64,000 nucleotides of DNA, taken from positions 124,001 to 188,000 of the forward strand of contig NZ_JAHZST010000005.1 of NCBI RefSeq assembly GCF_019457885.1. Reading direction: 5' to 3'. The DNA comes from Shewanella nanhaiensis. Its GTDB lineage: Bacteria; Pseudomonadota; Gammaproteobacteria; Enterobacterales; Shewanellaceae. A program made the position numbers and the translations under genes. Shown here piece by piece: positions 8,749-17,292 of the stretch (its first letter is position 1; every line of letters begins with the position of its first letter). Below the pieces are notes generated by a model. That model saw only the letters and a list, made by a program, of their open reading frames with translations. It made no database searches and had not been told where the DNA came from.

Positions 8749-9067
8749 TCAGCTAAAATCAATATCCTCAAGTGAAGTAGAGATCACACCGAATACTACT
8801 GGGGGGGATGTTCAGCCACCACCAAAAATTCAAGCAGGTGGACTGATGATCACACCAAATACGACAGGGGGAGATGTTCAGCCACCACCAAAAATTCAAG
8901 CAGGTGGACTGATGATCACACCAAATACAACTGGGGGCGATATTCAGCCACCACCAAAAGCTCATAGTGATGAGACGGTTACCTATTCTCGAGGCGTTTC
9001 AGGACTTAGCTCTTCTGACGTTGATAAAATATCAGGTGGCCATACCCCAATATCCGTTAATGTGTGA
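8711..9067 (+). CDS. repeat peptide with double-glycine-like motif near the C-terminus (candidate peptide precursor)
   Basis: I do not recognise the family. AAGGAG lies 8 bases before the ATG, inside the end of the HTH gene. The 118-aa product has three tandem 22-residue units (ITPNTTGGDVQPPPKIQAGG plus two residues; the third diverges after QPPPK). The DNA units are 66 bp and differ mainly at silent positions, so the peptide sequence appears to be under selection. It has no Cys, no signal peptide and no hydrophobic helix. Near the end, LSSSDVDKISGG (residues 99-110) matches the LSxxELxxIxGG pattern of double-glycine leader peptides and would leave the octapeptide HTPISVNV. A secreted peptide or RiPP precursor is possible, but no C39 peptidase/ABC exporter or modifying enzyme is in view. 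Confidence 0.65.
   Translation: MIISNPPLISQSSQLKSISSSEVEITPNTTGGDVQPPPKIQAGGLMITPNTTGGDVQPPPKIQAGGLMITPNTTGGDIQPPPKAHSDETVTYSRGVSGLSSSDVDKISGGHTPISVNV
8783..8959 (+). repeat. tandem 66-bp coding repeat, about 2.7 copies
   Basis: Three in-frame units begin with ATCACACC at about 8783, 8849 and 8915. The first two are nearly identical; the third is shared only up to CAGCCACCACCAAAA. Differences such as ACTACT / ACGACA / ACAACT are synonymous. Confidence 0.8.
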
Positions 9068-9167
9068 TATTCAGTTAGGTTTAAGCAGTGAAGGTTAACG
9101 TATTTAACACTTTTGTTTTAATTGTGTTTTTACTGGTTGAAGTTAGGAATAGGATGTTTCCAGACTT

Positions 9168-9710
9168 ATGTTAGAGTATTTTTCACTGCTTAACCGCATT
9201 GAATGGGCCATTATTATCATAGCTTTTGCTGTGAGTGCCCAATCTGCTAATATCCGTTGGTTGACGGGTACACTGATTGTTTTAAAGACAATAGATGTGT
9301 TAATCATTGGGGTAATTATAAAGTGGGGAGGTTTTTATTACCTTGCAATCTCACTTTTTGATGTTGTTATTATTGCTATGATATTGAATCGGCAGAAAAC
9401 GGCCTCCAAAATTGCTAACCTTAATATTCCTATTCTGAGTCGACTTGCATTAGGCTCTGCCCAATATTATAAACTGACAAGTAATGAGATCTGTTTAATT
9501 TTACTGTATCTAGCCTCTATTGTGATTAACCTACTCTCTTTGATTGAGCGTTTAGTTCGTAATTACACTGAGTTTGAGCCTATGTTTATCTATAACAACT
9601 ATCCAATGGCTAAGTTTGTACTTACTGTTTTAAGCGTACTTATTTTATGTTCTCTTGCGATAAATGGCGCAAACAATCTCTATCGGGACAGGAAAGGACA
9701 AAAATTATAA
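9168..9710 (+). CDS. small multi-pass membrane protein of unknown function
   Basis: A 180-aa protein with about five hydrophobic helices: roughly residues 12-28 (EWAIIIIAFAVSAQS), 33-51, 54-72 (YYLAISLFDVVIIAMIL), 105-124 (ICLILLYLASIVINLL) and 148-168 (FVLTVLSVLILCSLAI). I recognise no family. It lies 100 bases after the repeat peptide on the same strand. In a peptide-secreting cassette this would be the place of an immunity, sensor or export-accessory protein, but that is inference from position only. The ribosome site before the ATG is weak. Confidence 0.6.
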   Translation: MLEYFSLLNRIEWAIIIIAFAVSAQSANIRWLTGTLIVLKTIDVLIIGVIIKWGGFYYLAISLFDVVIIAMILNRQKTASKIANLNIPILSRLALGSAQYYKLTSNEICLILLYLASIVINLLSLIERLVRNYTEFEPMFIYNNYPMAKFVLTVLSVLILCSLAINGANNLYRDRKGQKL

Positions 9711-9724
9711 TTTAATGGCGAAGC

Positions 9725-9770
9725 ATGAGTTGGTTACTAATGGGAAAATTTTCAACGTAAACCAACTCAT
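9725..9770. repeat. 11-bp inverted repeat with 24-base loop
   Basis: ATGAGTTGGTT (9725-9735) and AACCAACTCAT (9760-9770) are perfect reverse complements, between the membrane-protein gene and a convergent small gene. There is no T-run, so it is either a weak transcript-end structure or a remnant of an insertion. Confidence 0.5.
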
Positions 9771-9801
9771 TCAAAGGTGAGCATTTTGCTAATGTATATG
9801 G

Positions 9802-10071
9802 CTAGCTTTCAGCTTTTCCTGCTTCTTTGGCTTTCTTAATATCAAAATTATCCAGTAGAAGAAGGTTGTCGGCTAAGGCTGATTTGAGCTTAGTTGCGGG
9901 AGGCGTTTTTTTATCACGACTTAATGACTCCCTTCGCGTCACAGATTCTAATAGTGCTTCAAGCTTTTCGGGGGATTCAAGCTCGAGATCCGGAAGCTTT
10001 TTACTGCTAGCGTCATTATAAAGTTTAAACTCATTCTTTAAGTGCTCTTGAGCCTCTTTGATTCTATTCAT
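9802..10071 (-). CDS. small hydrophilic protein of unknown function
   Basis: The start at 10071 (MNRIKEAQEHL) is chosen because GGAGA lies 7 bases upstream; the 10-residue N-terminal extension from 10101 lacks such a site. The 89-aa protein is charged and helical, with segments such as LESPEKLEALLESVTRRESL and ADNLLLLDNFDIKKAKEAG. It has no Cys, signal peptide or membrane helix. I do not recognise a family. It is convergent with the membrane-protein gene at 9168-9710 and stands alone. Confidence 0.55.
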   Translation of the reverse strand: MNRIKEAQEHLKNEFKLYNDASSKKLPDLELESPEKLEALLESVTRRESLSRDKKTPPATKLKSALADNLLLLDNFDIKKAKEAGKAES

Positions 10072-10208
10072 CTGCGCTTCTCCATTTAAAATAAATGTCA
10101 TCTAATTAAGCTAGTTCATAAGATGGGTTTACGCAAATTATTGAATTTCTCAATATTAAAATGAATTCATCGCTCTTTTGGTTTAATTGTATGATCTAGT
10201 TTGGTTAG

Positions 10209-10241
10209 AAAAAGACCCTTTTGATGCCAAAAGGGCCTTTG
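10209..10241 (-). terminator. terminator of the CpdB-like gene
   Basis: On the minus strand GGCCCTTTT-GGCATC-AAAAGGGTC is followed by TTTTT, 56 bases beyond the stop codon at 10297. Confidence 0.7.
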
Positions 10242-10296
10242 TTAGTCAAAACCGACTAGGTTAGGCTTAAATGAGACAGCCTTGTAGTATGTTTAC

Positions 10297-12360
10297 CTAC
10301 TTAGTCACTGGTGTGGTTAGGTCAATATTGTAGATGGCAAAGCCAAACTCATCGGTTAAATCTGTGCGTTTAGTTAATGGGCGAACTTGGTTATCGATAA
10401 CAAATTTATCAGCAAGTTCGCTGTCTTGGGTTTCAAAGCGGATATCTAACTGAGTGGCAGTATCGATCGTCACAAAGTCCCAGTTATTGTCAGCAGAGGG
10501 ATCCACTTCTCCATTGGTCTCTGTTTCATCTGTGATGTACTGAGCTAGAGCTTCACGATTACTGTCTGGCAACTCCATGATGACGTAGTCTGATCCCGTA
10601 CCTGCAAACTTACCACCAAATGCGCGGTAGTTATTGGTTGCGACGATAAACTCTTTCTTAGCTAATTCATCACCGGTGAATACCGTATCACCTTGGGTAT
10701 AAGCCAAGTCAACAATGCGGTTTGCATCTTCATTGACAAGCTTACAATCCCCATCGAACTTAGTGGGTTGAGTGACATCTATTTTGTAAGTCACACCATC
10801 GATAACATCGAAGTTGTAAGTTCGGTGTGTGTCCCAGTTAATTAGGTTTTGTGGTGTCGAGATGCTTGGATCAATCTGATTAAACTGGTTTGCACTGCAC
10901 TCCAACCAATCTTTTAGCTCTGCGCCAGTAAGTTTAACGGCAACCATAGTATTTGGATAGAGATAAAGATCGGCGGCATTCTTATAGGTCAGATCTCCTG
11001 CTGGTACTTGCACGTAGGAGTCTGCGTCAGCAGCGGTGCTGTGACGTCCGCCAGCTTTAAATGGAGCAGCCGCAGAAAGCACCGGAATATCTTTTAATGC
11101 GTCGGTTAGGTTAGCTTTGACTTTAGCTATCTGTGCATCAGAGACAATCTGCACTGTTGGATCATCCTGCACTAAGGTCAGGAAGCTATACATATCAGCA
11201 GAGGCTCTACCAATAGGCTGATCTACGTAGCTAAGTGTGCCTTGGTGCTCAAGCGCTACAGCGTCACGAATACCATTATCGGCAGTGACGAGTTCAGGCT
11301 GTTCTGCATTTTTATCATATATCGGTGATGCTTTAGCTGAGCGGTCGATGACAACCCAAGCGCCGTTTTGCATCTCGAGTTTAAGATCGACAATACCTAA
11401 GTTATCACCCCAACGACCAGGCATTACCGCTGCCACACCGTTGATTGTTCCTTTCTCTAAGTCAGCGTTTTCCAATCCTTCAAAGGTAGCTGATGGGAAC
11501 ACTGAGTGGCTGTGGCCAAAGGTGATGGCGTCAATCCCCTCCACCAATGAGAGTGCATAAGTGGCATTTTCATCGTTAACATCAACCGGATTTGATGGCG
11601 TGCCGACACCTGAGTGAGGAATGGCAACAATCACATCCGCACCTTCAGCTTTCATCATAGGGATGAACTTTTCTGCGGCTTCAACAATCCCAAGTACAGT
11701 TACTTTGCCTGAAAGGTTTTGTTTATCCCAAAGTAGAATTTGTGGAGGAACAAAGCCGATATAACCAATTTTGACGGTTTGTTGATCGCCATTGCTGTCG
11801 ATAACAGTTTTCTCTTCGATGATGTAAGGGGTGAAGAGGTTGTCGCCCTTGGCTTTACCTTCCCAGCAGTCAGCTTCACATAATACGTTAGCATTGATAT
11901 AGGGGAAGTTTGCACCAGCTAGGGCTTCCTCTAAGAAATCTAGCCCGTAGTTGAACTCGTGGTTACCAATATTACCTACAGAGTAGCCTAAGGTGTTCAT
12001 CGCTTTATAGGCGGGGTGAGTACCACCTATGGTGTTATCGCGTTTGAAGTTGTCGGCAACGTAATCCCCCATTGGGCTACCTTGCAGCAGATCACCATTA
12101 TCAACTAAAACGAAGTTGCTAACCTCAGCGCCTTGCTGTTTGATCAGGCTAGCGGTTCTTGCCAAGCCTATGGTTGGATCATATTTTGTTTTGTAATAAT
12201 CATAATCCATGATGTTAGTGTGTAGATCTGAGGTTTCAAGAATTCGAAGGTCAACCTGTACGGCTGATACCTCTTCATTGTTATCATCTGAACCACAGGC
12301 AACTAATCCTAGTGTGGATGCTATCACTACCGCTAAAACTTTTTTATTAAACATATCCAT
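10297..12360 (-). CDS. CpdB-like 2',3'-cyclic-nucleotide 2'-phosphodiesterase/3'-nucleotidase lipoprotein
   Basis: A 687-aa protein with a lipoprotein signal (TLGLVACGSDDN; Cys about residue 22), so it is probably anchored in the envelope. The N-terminal calcineurin-like metallophosphatase domain shows LETSDLHTNIMDYDYYKTKY, VDNGDLLQGSPMGDY, IGNHEFNYGLDF and ITFGHSHSVFP, the metal-binding motifs of the CpdB branch. The C-terminal 5'-nucleotidase domain includes ATNNYRAFGGKF. Characterised CpdB hydrolyses cyclic and 3'-nucleotides in the periplasm to feed nucleoside and phosphate uptake. It is a single-gene unit with its own terminator; two UshA-type relatives lie at 43.7-47.7 kb. Confidence 0.9.
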   Translation of the reverse strand: MDMFNKKVLAVVIASTLGLVACGSDDNNEEVSAVQVDLRILETSDLHTNIMDYDYYKTKYDPTIGLARTASLIKQQGAEVSNFVLVDNGDLLQGSPMGDYVADNFKRDNTIGGTHPAYKAMNTLGYSVGNIGNHEFNYGLDFLEEALAGANFPYINANVLCEADCWEGKAKGDNLFTPYIIEEKTVIDSNGDQQTVKIGYIGFVPPQILLWDKQNLSGKVTVLGIVEAAEKFIPMMKAEGADVIVAIPHSGVGTPSNPVDVNDENATYALSLVEGIDAITFGHSHSVFPSATFEGLENADLEKGTINGVAAVMPGRWGDNLGIVDLKLEMQNGAWVVIDRSAKASPIYDKNAEQPELVTADNGIRDAVALEHQGTLSYVDQPIGRASADMYSFLTLVQDDPTVQIVSDAQIAKVKANLTDALKDIPVLSAAAPFKAGGRHSTAADADSYVQVPAGDLTYKNAADLYLYPNTMVAVKLTGAELKDWLECSANQFNQIDPSISTPQNLINWDTHRTYNFDVIDGVTYKIDVTQPTKFDGDCKLVNEDANRIVDLAYTQGDTVFTGDELAKKEFIVATNNYRAFGGKFAGTGSDYVIMELPDSNREALAQYITDETETNGEVDPSADNNWDFVTIDTATQLDIRFETQDSELADKFVIDNQVRPLTKRTDLTDEFGFAIYNIDLTTPVTK

Positions 12361-12682
12361 CGTTCTCTTGTATTTAGACCCCGAGAGAGTGCTATTGCAA
12401 CTTTCTCATTTAGCTGATGGTTACTCTCTGTTAACGTTACTCAGCTTGATGGATTATATAGAGATCCAATGGCTTTTATGTGACATGAGGTAGGCTTGTT
12501 GTGATGATATCTCTGAATTAACTCTTACCTGCTTAAAATGTGAACTTGGTGTTTTACATGATGTTTTGTTTGTTAACGCTATGATCGTTTTGCTAATAAA
12601 AGGCTCACGGTAATTGAGATAAAAGACAGGCATAAAAAAACACGGCATCAGCCGTGCTTTTTACTTTCATTAGCTTTTTGGT
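12361..12682. other. intergenic region upstream of the CpdB-like gene
   Basis: 322 bases without a convincing gene. It should hold the CpdB-like promoter (minus strand) and contains the M3 peptidase terminator at 12634-12661. No clear Pho-box repeat was seen here. Confidence 0.4.
12634..12661 (-). terminator. terminator of the M3 peptidase gene
   Basis: On the minus strand GCACGGC-TGAT-GCCGTG is followed by seven T. It begins about 22 bases after the stop codon at 12683. Confidence 0.8.
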
Positions 12683-14872
12683 TTACTTATTCAGTAAGCC
12701 ACGGCTGCGAAGGAGTGGATCAATACCTGCTTCTTTGCCGCGAAACTCTTTATAGAGTTTCATCGGATCTTCACTTCCACCTTGTGAAAGCACTGTATTT
12801 CTGAATGCATCGGCAGTGGCTTTATCAAAAATACCATTTTCTTTAAAGGCTTCAAATGCATCCGCACCTAAGATATCAGACCACAGGTAACTGTAGTAAC
12901 CAGCTGAATATCCACCAGAGAAGATATGAGCAAAGTAAGTACTGCGGTAGCGTGGTGCAATCTCACTGATTAGGCCCATCTTGTTTAGAGAATCAGCTTC
13001 AAATTTAGCCGCATCTTTTGGCGTGAAGTCTGTGATGGTGTGCCAATCTAAATCAAGTTTAGTTGCTGCCATATATTCAACAGTAGCAAAGCCTTGGTTG
13101 AATTTACTCGCGGCTTGGATCTTTTTAACCAACTCTTGAGGAATAACTTCACCTGTTTTGTAGTGCTTAGCAAACTGAGCTAGCACTTCTGGTTGTGTCA
13201 TCCAGTTTTCCATCACTTGTGATGGGAATTCAACATAATCACGTGGTACAGAAGTACCAGCCTGTGAGCGGTACTTCACATCAGACAGAATACCGTGAAG
13301 TGCATGACCAAACTCATGGAAGAGTGTGCTTGCTTCATCGAAGGTGAGTAGCGAAGGCTCATCACCGATTGGGCTAGGATAGTTCAATACGTTAACGATG
13401 ATCGGCATAGAGTTGACACCATTCATATCGTATTGCTTGCGGTAAGAGTTCATCCAAGCGCCACCACGTTTGCTATCACGAACGTAGTAATCGCCTAAAA
13501 AGATCGCCATGAGTGAGCCATCTTTGTCATACACTTCCCAAGTGCGTACATCTTTATTGTACTTAGGTAGATCTGTGCGCTCTTTTACCGTGATACCAAA
13601 TAAACGGTTAGCCGTGTAGAACACACCTTTAAGGGTATTTTCTAATGAGAAGTAAGGGCGAGTTTGCTGCTCGTTGAAGCTATATTTAGCCACGCGGATC
13701 TTATCGGCATAATAGTCCCAGTCCCAGGCTGCTAGTTTAAAGTTTCCACCTTGCTCATCGATTAGCTCCTGCATAACGGCAACTTCAGCTTCAGCTTGAC
13801 CCAATGCAGCAGGCCATACCTTGTTTAGCAACTCATAGACATTTTCAGGCGTTTTAGCTGTGCGCTCTTCAAGTACTAAATGTGCGTGTGTTTTGTAACC
13901 TAGCAGCTGAGCACGCTCTGCACGCAAGGCTGCCATCTTAGCCAAGATTTTCTTATTATCATTGGCGTTATCATTGTTAGCACGTTCGATGTAGCCTTTG
14001 TAGAGTTTTTCACGAAGCTGACGGTTATCTGCGTAGGTTAAAAATGGCGTAATTGACGGGCGTGATGTGGTAAATACCCATTTGCCTTCATGTCCACGTT
14101 TAGTGGCAGTTTGCGCTGCAGTGCTGATAACATCACTCGGTAGTCCAGCTAGATCCGCTTCATTGTCGATAACGAGTTCGAATGCGTTGGTCTCTGCCAA
14201 CAAGTTATCACCAAACTCTAGGCTTAGTTTGCCAATCTGCTCATTTAGGGCGCGTAGCGTTGATTTATCCGCTTCGTTTAAGTTTGCACCACCGCGAGTG
14301 AATGATTTATAGGTATCTTCAAGTAGTTTGGCTTGGGCAGTATTAAGGTTAAGTCCCTTACGCTGCTCATAAACGGCTTTCACTCTCTTGAATAGTTTAT
14401 CATTGAGTAAAACATCATCGCCGGCAGCTGAAAGCATAGGCGACACCTCTTTAGAGATGGCTTGAAGCTCATCATTAGTGTCTGCACCGGTTAGGTTATA
14501 GAAAACACTGGCAACTTTAGTCGTTAAGTTTCCAGAAAACTCCATCGCTTCAATGGTATTTGCAAAAGTAGGCGCCGCAGGGTTATCGATGATGGCCTGA
14601 ATTTCAGCCTTATGCTGTGCAATACCTGCTTTAAATGCGGGCAGGTAATGCTCGGGTTTAATTTTATCGAAATCTGGAATACCAAAATAGGTGTCATATG
14701 GCTTAAAGAATGGATTAGAAGCATTATTTTCAATTATTTGCGCTGCTAGTACATTGGGTGCGATTTGTGTTTCAGTACTGGTATCTTTGCTTATATTTGA
14801 AGCACCACATGCACTAAGAGCTAATGCTAAAGCGACTGCTGATACGATTGGTTTGAGGGTTAATCCCTTCAT
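12683..14872 (-). CDS. M3-family metallopeptidase (peptidyl-dipeptidase Dcp-like) lipoprotein
   Basis: The start at 14872 is chosen because GGGGA lies 8 bases upstream and the product then opens with a lipoprotein signal (MKGLTLKPIVSAVALALALS, then ACG). The 729-aa protein has the M3 zinc motif HEFGHALHG (H519, E520, H523) within LLTFDEASTLFHEFGHALHG, and the conserved late segment GYSAGYYSYLWSDILGADAF. Members of this group remove C-terminal dipeptides or cut short oligopeptides; the lipobox places this one in the envelope and not the cytoplasm, as in the Dcp-type exopeptidases. It is monocistronic with a strong terminator. Confidence 0.92.
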   Translation of the reverse strand: MKGLTLKPIVSAVALALALSACGASNISKDTSTETQIAPNVLAAQIIENNASNPFFKPYDTYFGIPDFDKIKPEHYLPAFKAGIAQHKAEIQAIIDNPAAPTFANTIEAMEFSGNLTTKVASVFYNLTGADTNDELQAISKEVSPMLSAAGDDVLLNDKLFKRVKAVYEQRKGLNLNTAQAKLLEDTYKSFTRGGANLNEADKSTLRALNEQIGKLSLEFGDNLLAETNAFELVIDNEADLAGLPSDVISTAAQTATKRGHEGKWVFTTSRPSITPFLTYADNRQLREKLYKGYIERANNDNANDNKKILAKMAALRAERAQLLGYKTHAHLVLEERTAKTPENVYELLNKVWPAALGQAEAEVAVMQELIDEQGGNFKLAAWDWDYYADKIRVAKYSFNEQQTRPYFSLENTLKGVFYTANRLFGITVKERTDLPKYNKDVRTWEVYDKDGSLMAIFLGDYYVRDSKRGGAWMNSYRKQYDMNGVNSMPIIVNVLNYPSPIGDEPSLLTFDEASTLFHEFGHALHGILSDVKYRSQAGTSVPRDYVEFPSQVMENWMTQPEVLAQFAKHYKTGEVIPQELVKKIQAASKFNQGFATVEYMAATKLDLDWHTITDFTPKDAAKFEADSLNKMGLISEIAPRYRSTYFAHIFSGGYSAGYYSYLWSDILGADAFEAFKENGIFDKATADAFRNTVLSQGGSEDPMKLYKEFRGKEAGIDPLLRSRGLLNK

Positions 14873-15331
14873 ATTTATATCCCCGATTATGCTTGTTTTA
14901 ATTCTCGTCAATTTAATTACGCTAACGTTAACCTCTTTAAGTACCACGGATAAAGGTGTTAAATCTATTAAAAAACGGTGTTATTTGTAACAAATGGTGC
15001 GGTTAGCCTATTTTTATACATTTAACAGCCTCATTTATGGCTGGAGTCAGGTAGCATTCACTATTTCGAATGCGCCATTTAATCTGGCGTAGAGTCAACC
15101 CAAGTTACTCGACTTTTAACGGGGATAATTTGTTAGCCAAGTGCCGCAGTACGCCTGTTCTAGGCAGGTTAATCTTGATAGCCAATGACTGGCGAAGTTA
15201 AAAGATAAAGCTTGTACTCACCAACAGATACAGTATCCTTTTGAATCTAATGGGCAAGTATTGACCTCTTCGCTGATGAAAATGTTTCAAATATGGCTCT
15301 CGTAAGAGCCATAGGCTGAACTATTCTCTAG
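14873..15331. other. intergenic region between M3 peptidase and repeat-adhesin genes
   Basis: About 460 bases with no supported gene. It holds the M3 peptidase promoter side and several small hairpins, such as CGCCA-TTTAATC-TGGCG near 15072-15088, and the adhesin terminator at about 15293. Confidence 0.4.
15292..15313 (-). terminator. hairpin after the repeat-adhesin gene
   Basis: ATGGCTCT-CGTA-AGAGCCAT is a perfect 8-bp stem about 20 bases beyond the stop codon at 15332. Only a short T-run follows on the minus strand. Confidence 0.5.
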
Positions 15332-17206
15332 TTAGAAGATGTACTGAACACCCGCACCACCTGACACATCAGTCTGTGTACCCGTAGTGACGTTGAATGT
15401 CGCTGACATTGACCAGTTAGCATCGAATGAGTGGGCGACTCCCATGGCTGCTGAACCTTCACTGCCCGCGAAACCGTAACCAAAGCCAATGGCTGTTTGA
15501 CCAGCACCTTGTAGCAGGGGACGCGCGTTGGTGATTGCGTGCATCGAAGCCTGTACACCATCGATACGAGTATCTAAGCGGTCAACGTGGCCATATAGGT
15601 CGTTAATACTTAGCGTGTTGAAGTCAATCTGCTCCTTGTTAGCCGCGATGGCAGAGGTGTTTTTACCAATGTTGCTGGTGTTCTCGCCGATTGCATCTGT
15701 ATTGTCGCCAATCAGGCCAGTGTTGTTATCGATAGCATCTGTGTTGTCGCCAATCAGACCAGTGTTCTTATCGATAGCATCTGTGTTGTCGCCAATCAGG
15801 CCAGTGTTCTTATCGATAGCATCTGCGTTGTCGTCGATTCCTTGGTTCACTTCTTCGAAGCCGTCGCGAACGTCATCGACAATATCTACTAAGCCTTGGT
15901 CAACTGGGTCTGTGCCAATAGGCTGGTTACCAATCGGATCTTTAACATCGTCACCGATTGGGTCAACACCTAGATCTGGTTGTCCCGGGTCTTTGATGTC
16001 GCCTTGCCCTGGGTCAACATCGATGATGTCGTCATGAAGTGGTGGACGGTCACTAACGATTGGGCGAACCTGCATGTCGTCCTCGATTGGGCGAACCTGC
16101 ATGTCATCATCAGGGTTGGTGATGTCGATGATTGGGTCTACACCAATTGGTGAGTCTGCAACTGGGTCATGGCCAATTGGTGAGTCAGCTACTGGGTCGT
16201 GGCCAATTGGTGCGTCAACTACTGGGTCGTGGCCAATTGGTGAATCTGCAACTGGGTCGTGACCGATTGGACCACTTGGTTCAGGGTCAACACCAATTGG
16301 ATCATCAGATACTGGGTCTGTGCCAATGTCACCAACTGGCTCAAGACCTATTGGACCCTCTGGCGGCATAGGACGCACCTGCATGTCATCTTCAATTGGA
16401 CGCACTTGCATGTCATCTTCAATCGGTCGTACCTGCATGTCATCTTCGACAGGGTCAACTGTAATTGGATCTTCAACTGGTAAACCATTGTCTGGCTGGA
16501 TTGGTCGAACCTGCATGTCGTCATCAGGGTTAGTAATGTCGTCAAAGATTGGATCAACACCCATTTCGTTATCAACAGGGTCAGTACCCATATCATCAGA
16601 TGGCAGTGGGCGAACTGTCATGTCATCTTCAACAGGGTCAGTGCTCATGTCATCTTCAACAGGGTCTAGACCGTCGAAGATTGGGTCAACACCAATTGGT
16701 GACTCAACAGGTAAGCCCACAACTGGCTCCAGGGGACGCACGCTCATGTCATCATCAACAGGGTGCAGGTCGAAAACATCTTCAACGATTGGGTCTAAGT
16801 CACCGTCGTTGTCTTCAAATGATGGCATCTCAGGTACTAAGTTCTCACCATGATCACCAACAGGGTTGAGGCCAATTGGCAACTGGTCAACAGGGTCTAG
16901 GCCAATGTCACCCTCAAGAACTGGGCGGCCTTGCATGTCGTCAGGTAATGGACGCACTTGCATGTCATCCGGCAGTGGACGAACTTGCATTTCATCTGGC
17001 TGCGGGCGAACCTGCATGTCATCTTCGATTGGGTTAAGCCCATTGAAAACTGGGTCAATAGTGATGTCACTCACTGGCTCTAGGCCAATCTCACCTACTG
17101 GGTTGGTGCTCATGCCGCCTTTTACTGGCTCTAGGCCAATCTGCTCTGCCATTGCTGGTACTGATAGTAGTGCTGCTACTGATACTGCTAAAACTGTCTT
17201 TTTCAT
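15332..17206 (-). CDS. trimeric-autotransporter-like surface protein with acidic DDMQVRP/IGxDPV repeats
   Basis: A 624-aa protein in three parts. (1) Signal peptide MKKTVLAVSVAALLSVPAMA. (2) Residues about 22-435: low-complexity, strongly acidic short repeats of two kinds, D(D/E)M(Q/S/T)VRP (about 12 copies) and IG(L/V/H/T)(E/D/N)P(V/I), for example IGHDPVADSP repeated in tandem. (3) A predicted stalk with 14-residue units (IGDNTDAIDKNTGL) ending in a YadA-like membrane anchor (residues about 542-624) with GAGQTAIGFGYGFAGSEGSA and a terminal Phe. The stalk and anchor fit trimeric autotransporter adhesins (type Vc); the passenger repeats match no adhesin head I know. Surface display and adhesion are inference. 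Three small genes lie just upstream on the same strand. Confidence 0.75.
   Translation of the reverse strand: MKKTVLAVSVAALLSVPAMAEQIGLEPVKGGMSTNPVGEIGLEPVSDITIDPVFNGLNPIEDDMQVRPQPDEMQVRPLPDDMQVRPLPDDMQGRPVLEGDIGLDPVDQLPIGLNPVGDHGENLVPEMPSFEDNDGDLDPIVEDVFDLHPVDDDMSVRPLEPVVGLPVESPIGVDPIFDGLDPVEDDMSTDPVEDDMTVRPLPSDDMGTDPVDNEMGVDPIFDDITNPDDDMQVRPIQPDNGLPVEDPITVDPVEDDMQVRPIEDDMQVRPIEDDMQVRPMPPEGPIGLEPVGDIGTDPVSDDPIGVDPEPSGPIGHDPVADSPIGHDPVVDAPIGHDPVADSPIGHDPVADSPIGVDPIIDITNPDDDMQVRPIEDDMQVRPIVSDRPPLHDDIIDVDPGQGDIKDPGQPDLGVDPIGDDVKDPIGNQPIGTDPVDQGLVDIVDDVRDGFEEVNQGIDDNADAIDKNTGLIGDNTDAIDKNTGLIGDNTDAIDNNTGLIGDNTDAIGENTSNIGKNTSAIAANKEQIDFNTLSINDLYGHVDRLDTRIDGVQASMHAITNARPLLQGAGQTAIGFGYGFAGSEGSAAMGVAHSFDANWSMSATFNVTTGTQTDVSGGAGVQYIF
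15698..15832 (-). repeat. 42-bp tandem coding repeats in the adhesin stalk
   Basis: About three near-identical 42-bp units encode IGDNTDAIDKNTGL-type 14-residue (two-heptad) stalk repeats. One unit differs by encoding DNN in place of DKN. Confidence 0.75.
16063..17160 (-). repeat. degenerate short repeats of the adhesin passenger
   Basis: The DNA carries many copies of CGAACCTGCATGTCATC-like and CCAATTGG(T/A)GA-like words, encoding the DDMQVRP and IGxDPV units. Copies differ in spacing and at third positions, so the array has expanded and drifted. Confidence 0.75.
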
Positions 17207-17292
17207 TGCTATGTTCCATCTATTAATGTCGGCATTATGCCGTGGGTTCCCCGCAGGGGAGTTCTGTTAAAGTCATTCGTTAAAGTCGTTCG

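Noticed and set aside
8768..8965. 65-codon minus-strand ORF over the 66-bp repeats
   Set aside because: It is the complement of the repeat peptide gene, which has a proper ribosome site and start; the Trp/Cys-rich product is an artefact of proline codons.
8467..9710. Toxin-antitoxin system
   Set aside because: The HTH protein could be an antitoxin, but neither the repeat peptide nor the membrane protein resembles a known toxin, and the gene spacing is not typical.
16063..16480. CRISPR-like array of short repeats
   Set aside because: Repeat length and spacing are irregular, all units are in frame within one protein, and no cas genes are near.
15528..16853. Several long plus-strand ORFs opposite the repeat adhesin (for example 169 and 177 codons)
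   Set aside because: They are low-complexity shadows of the minus-strand repeats (runs of Ser, Thr, Gly, Ile), with no ribosome sites, and are explained by the real gene's codon pattern.
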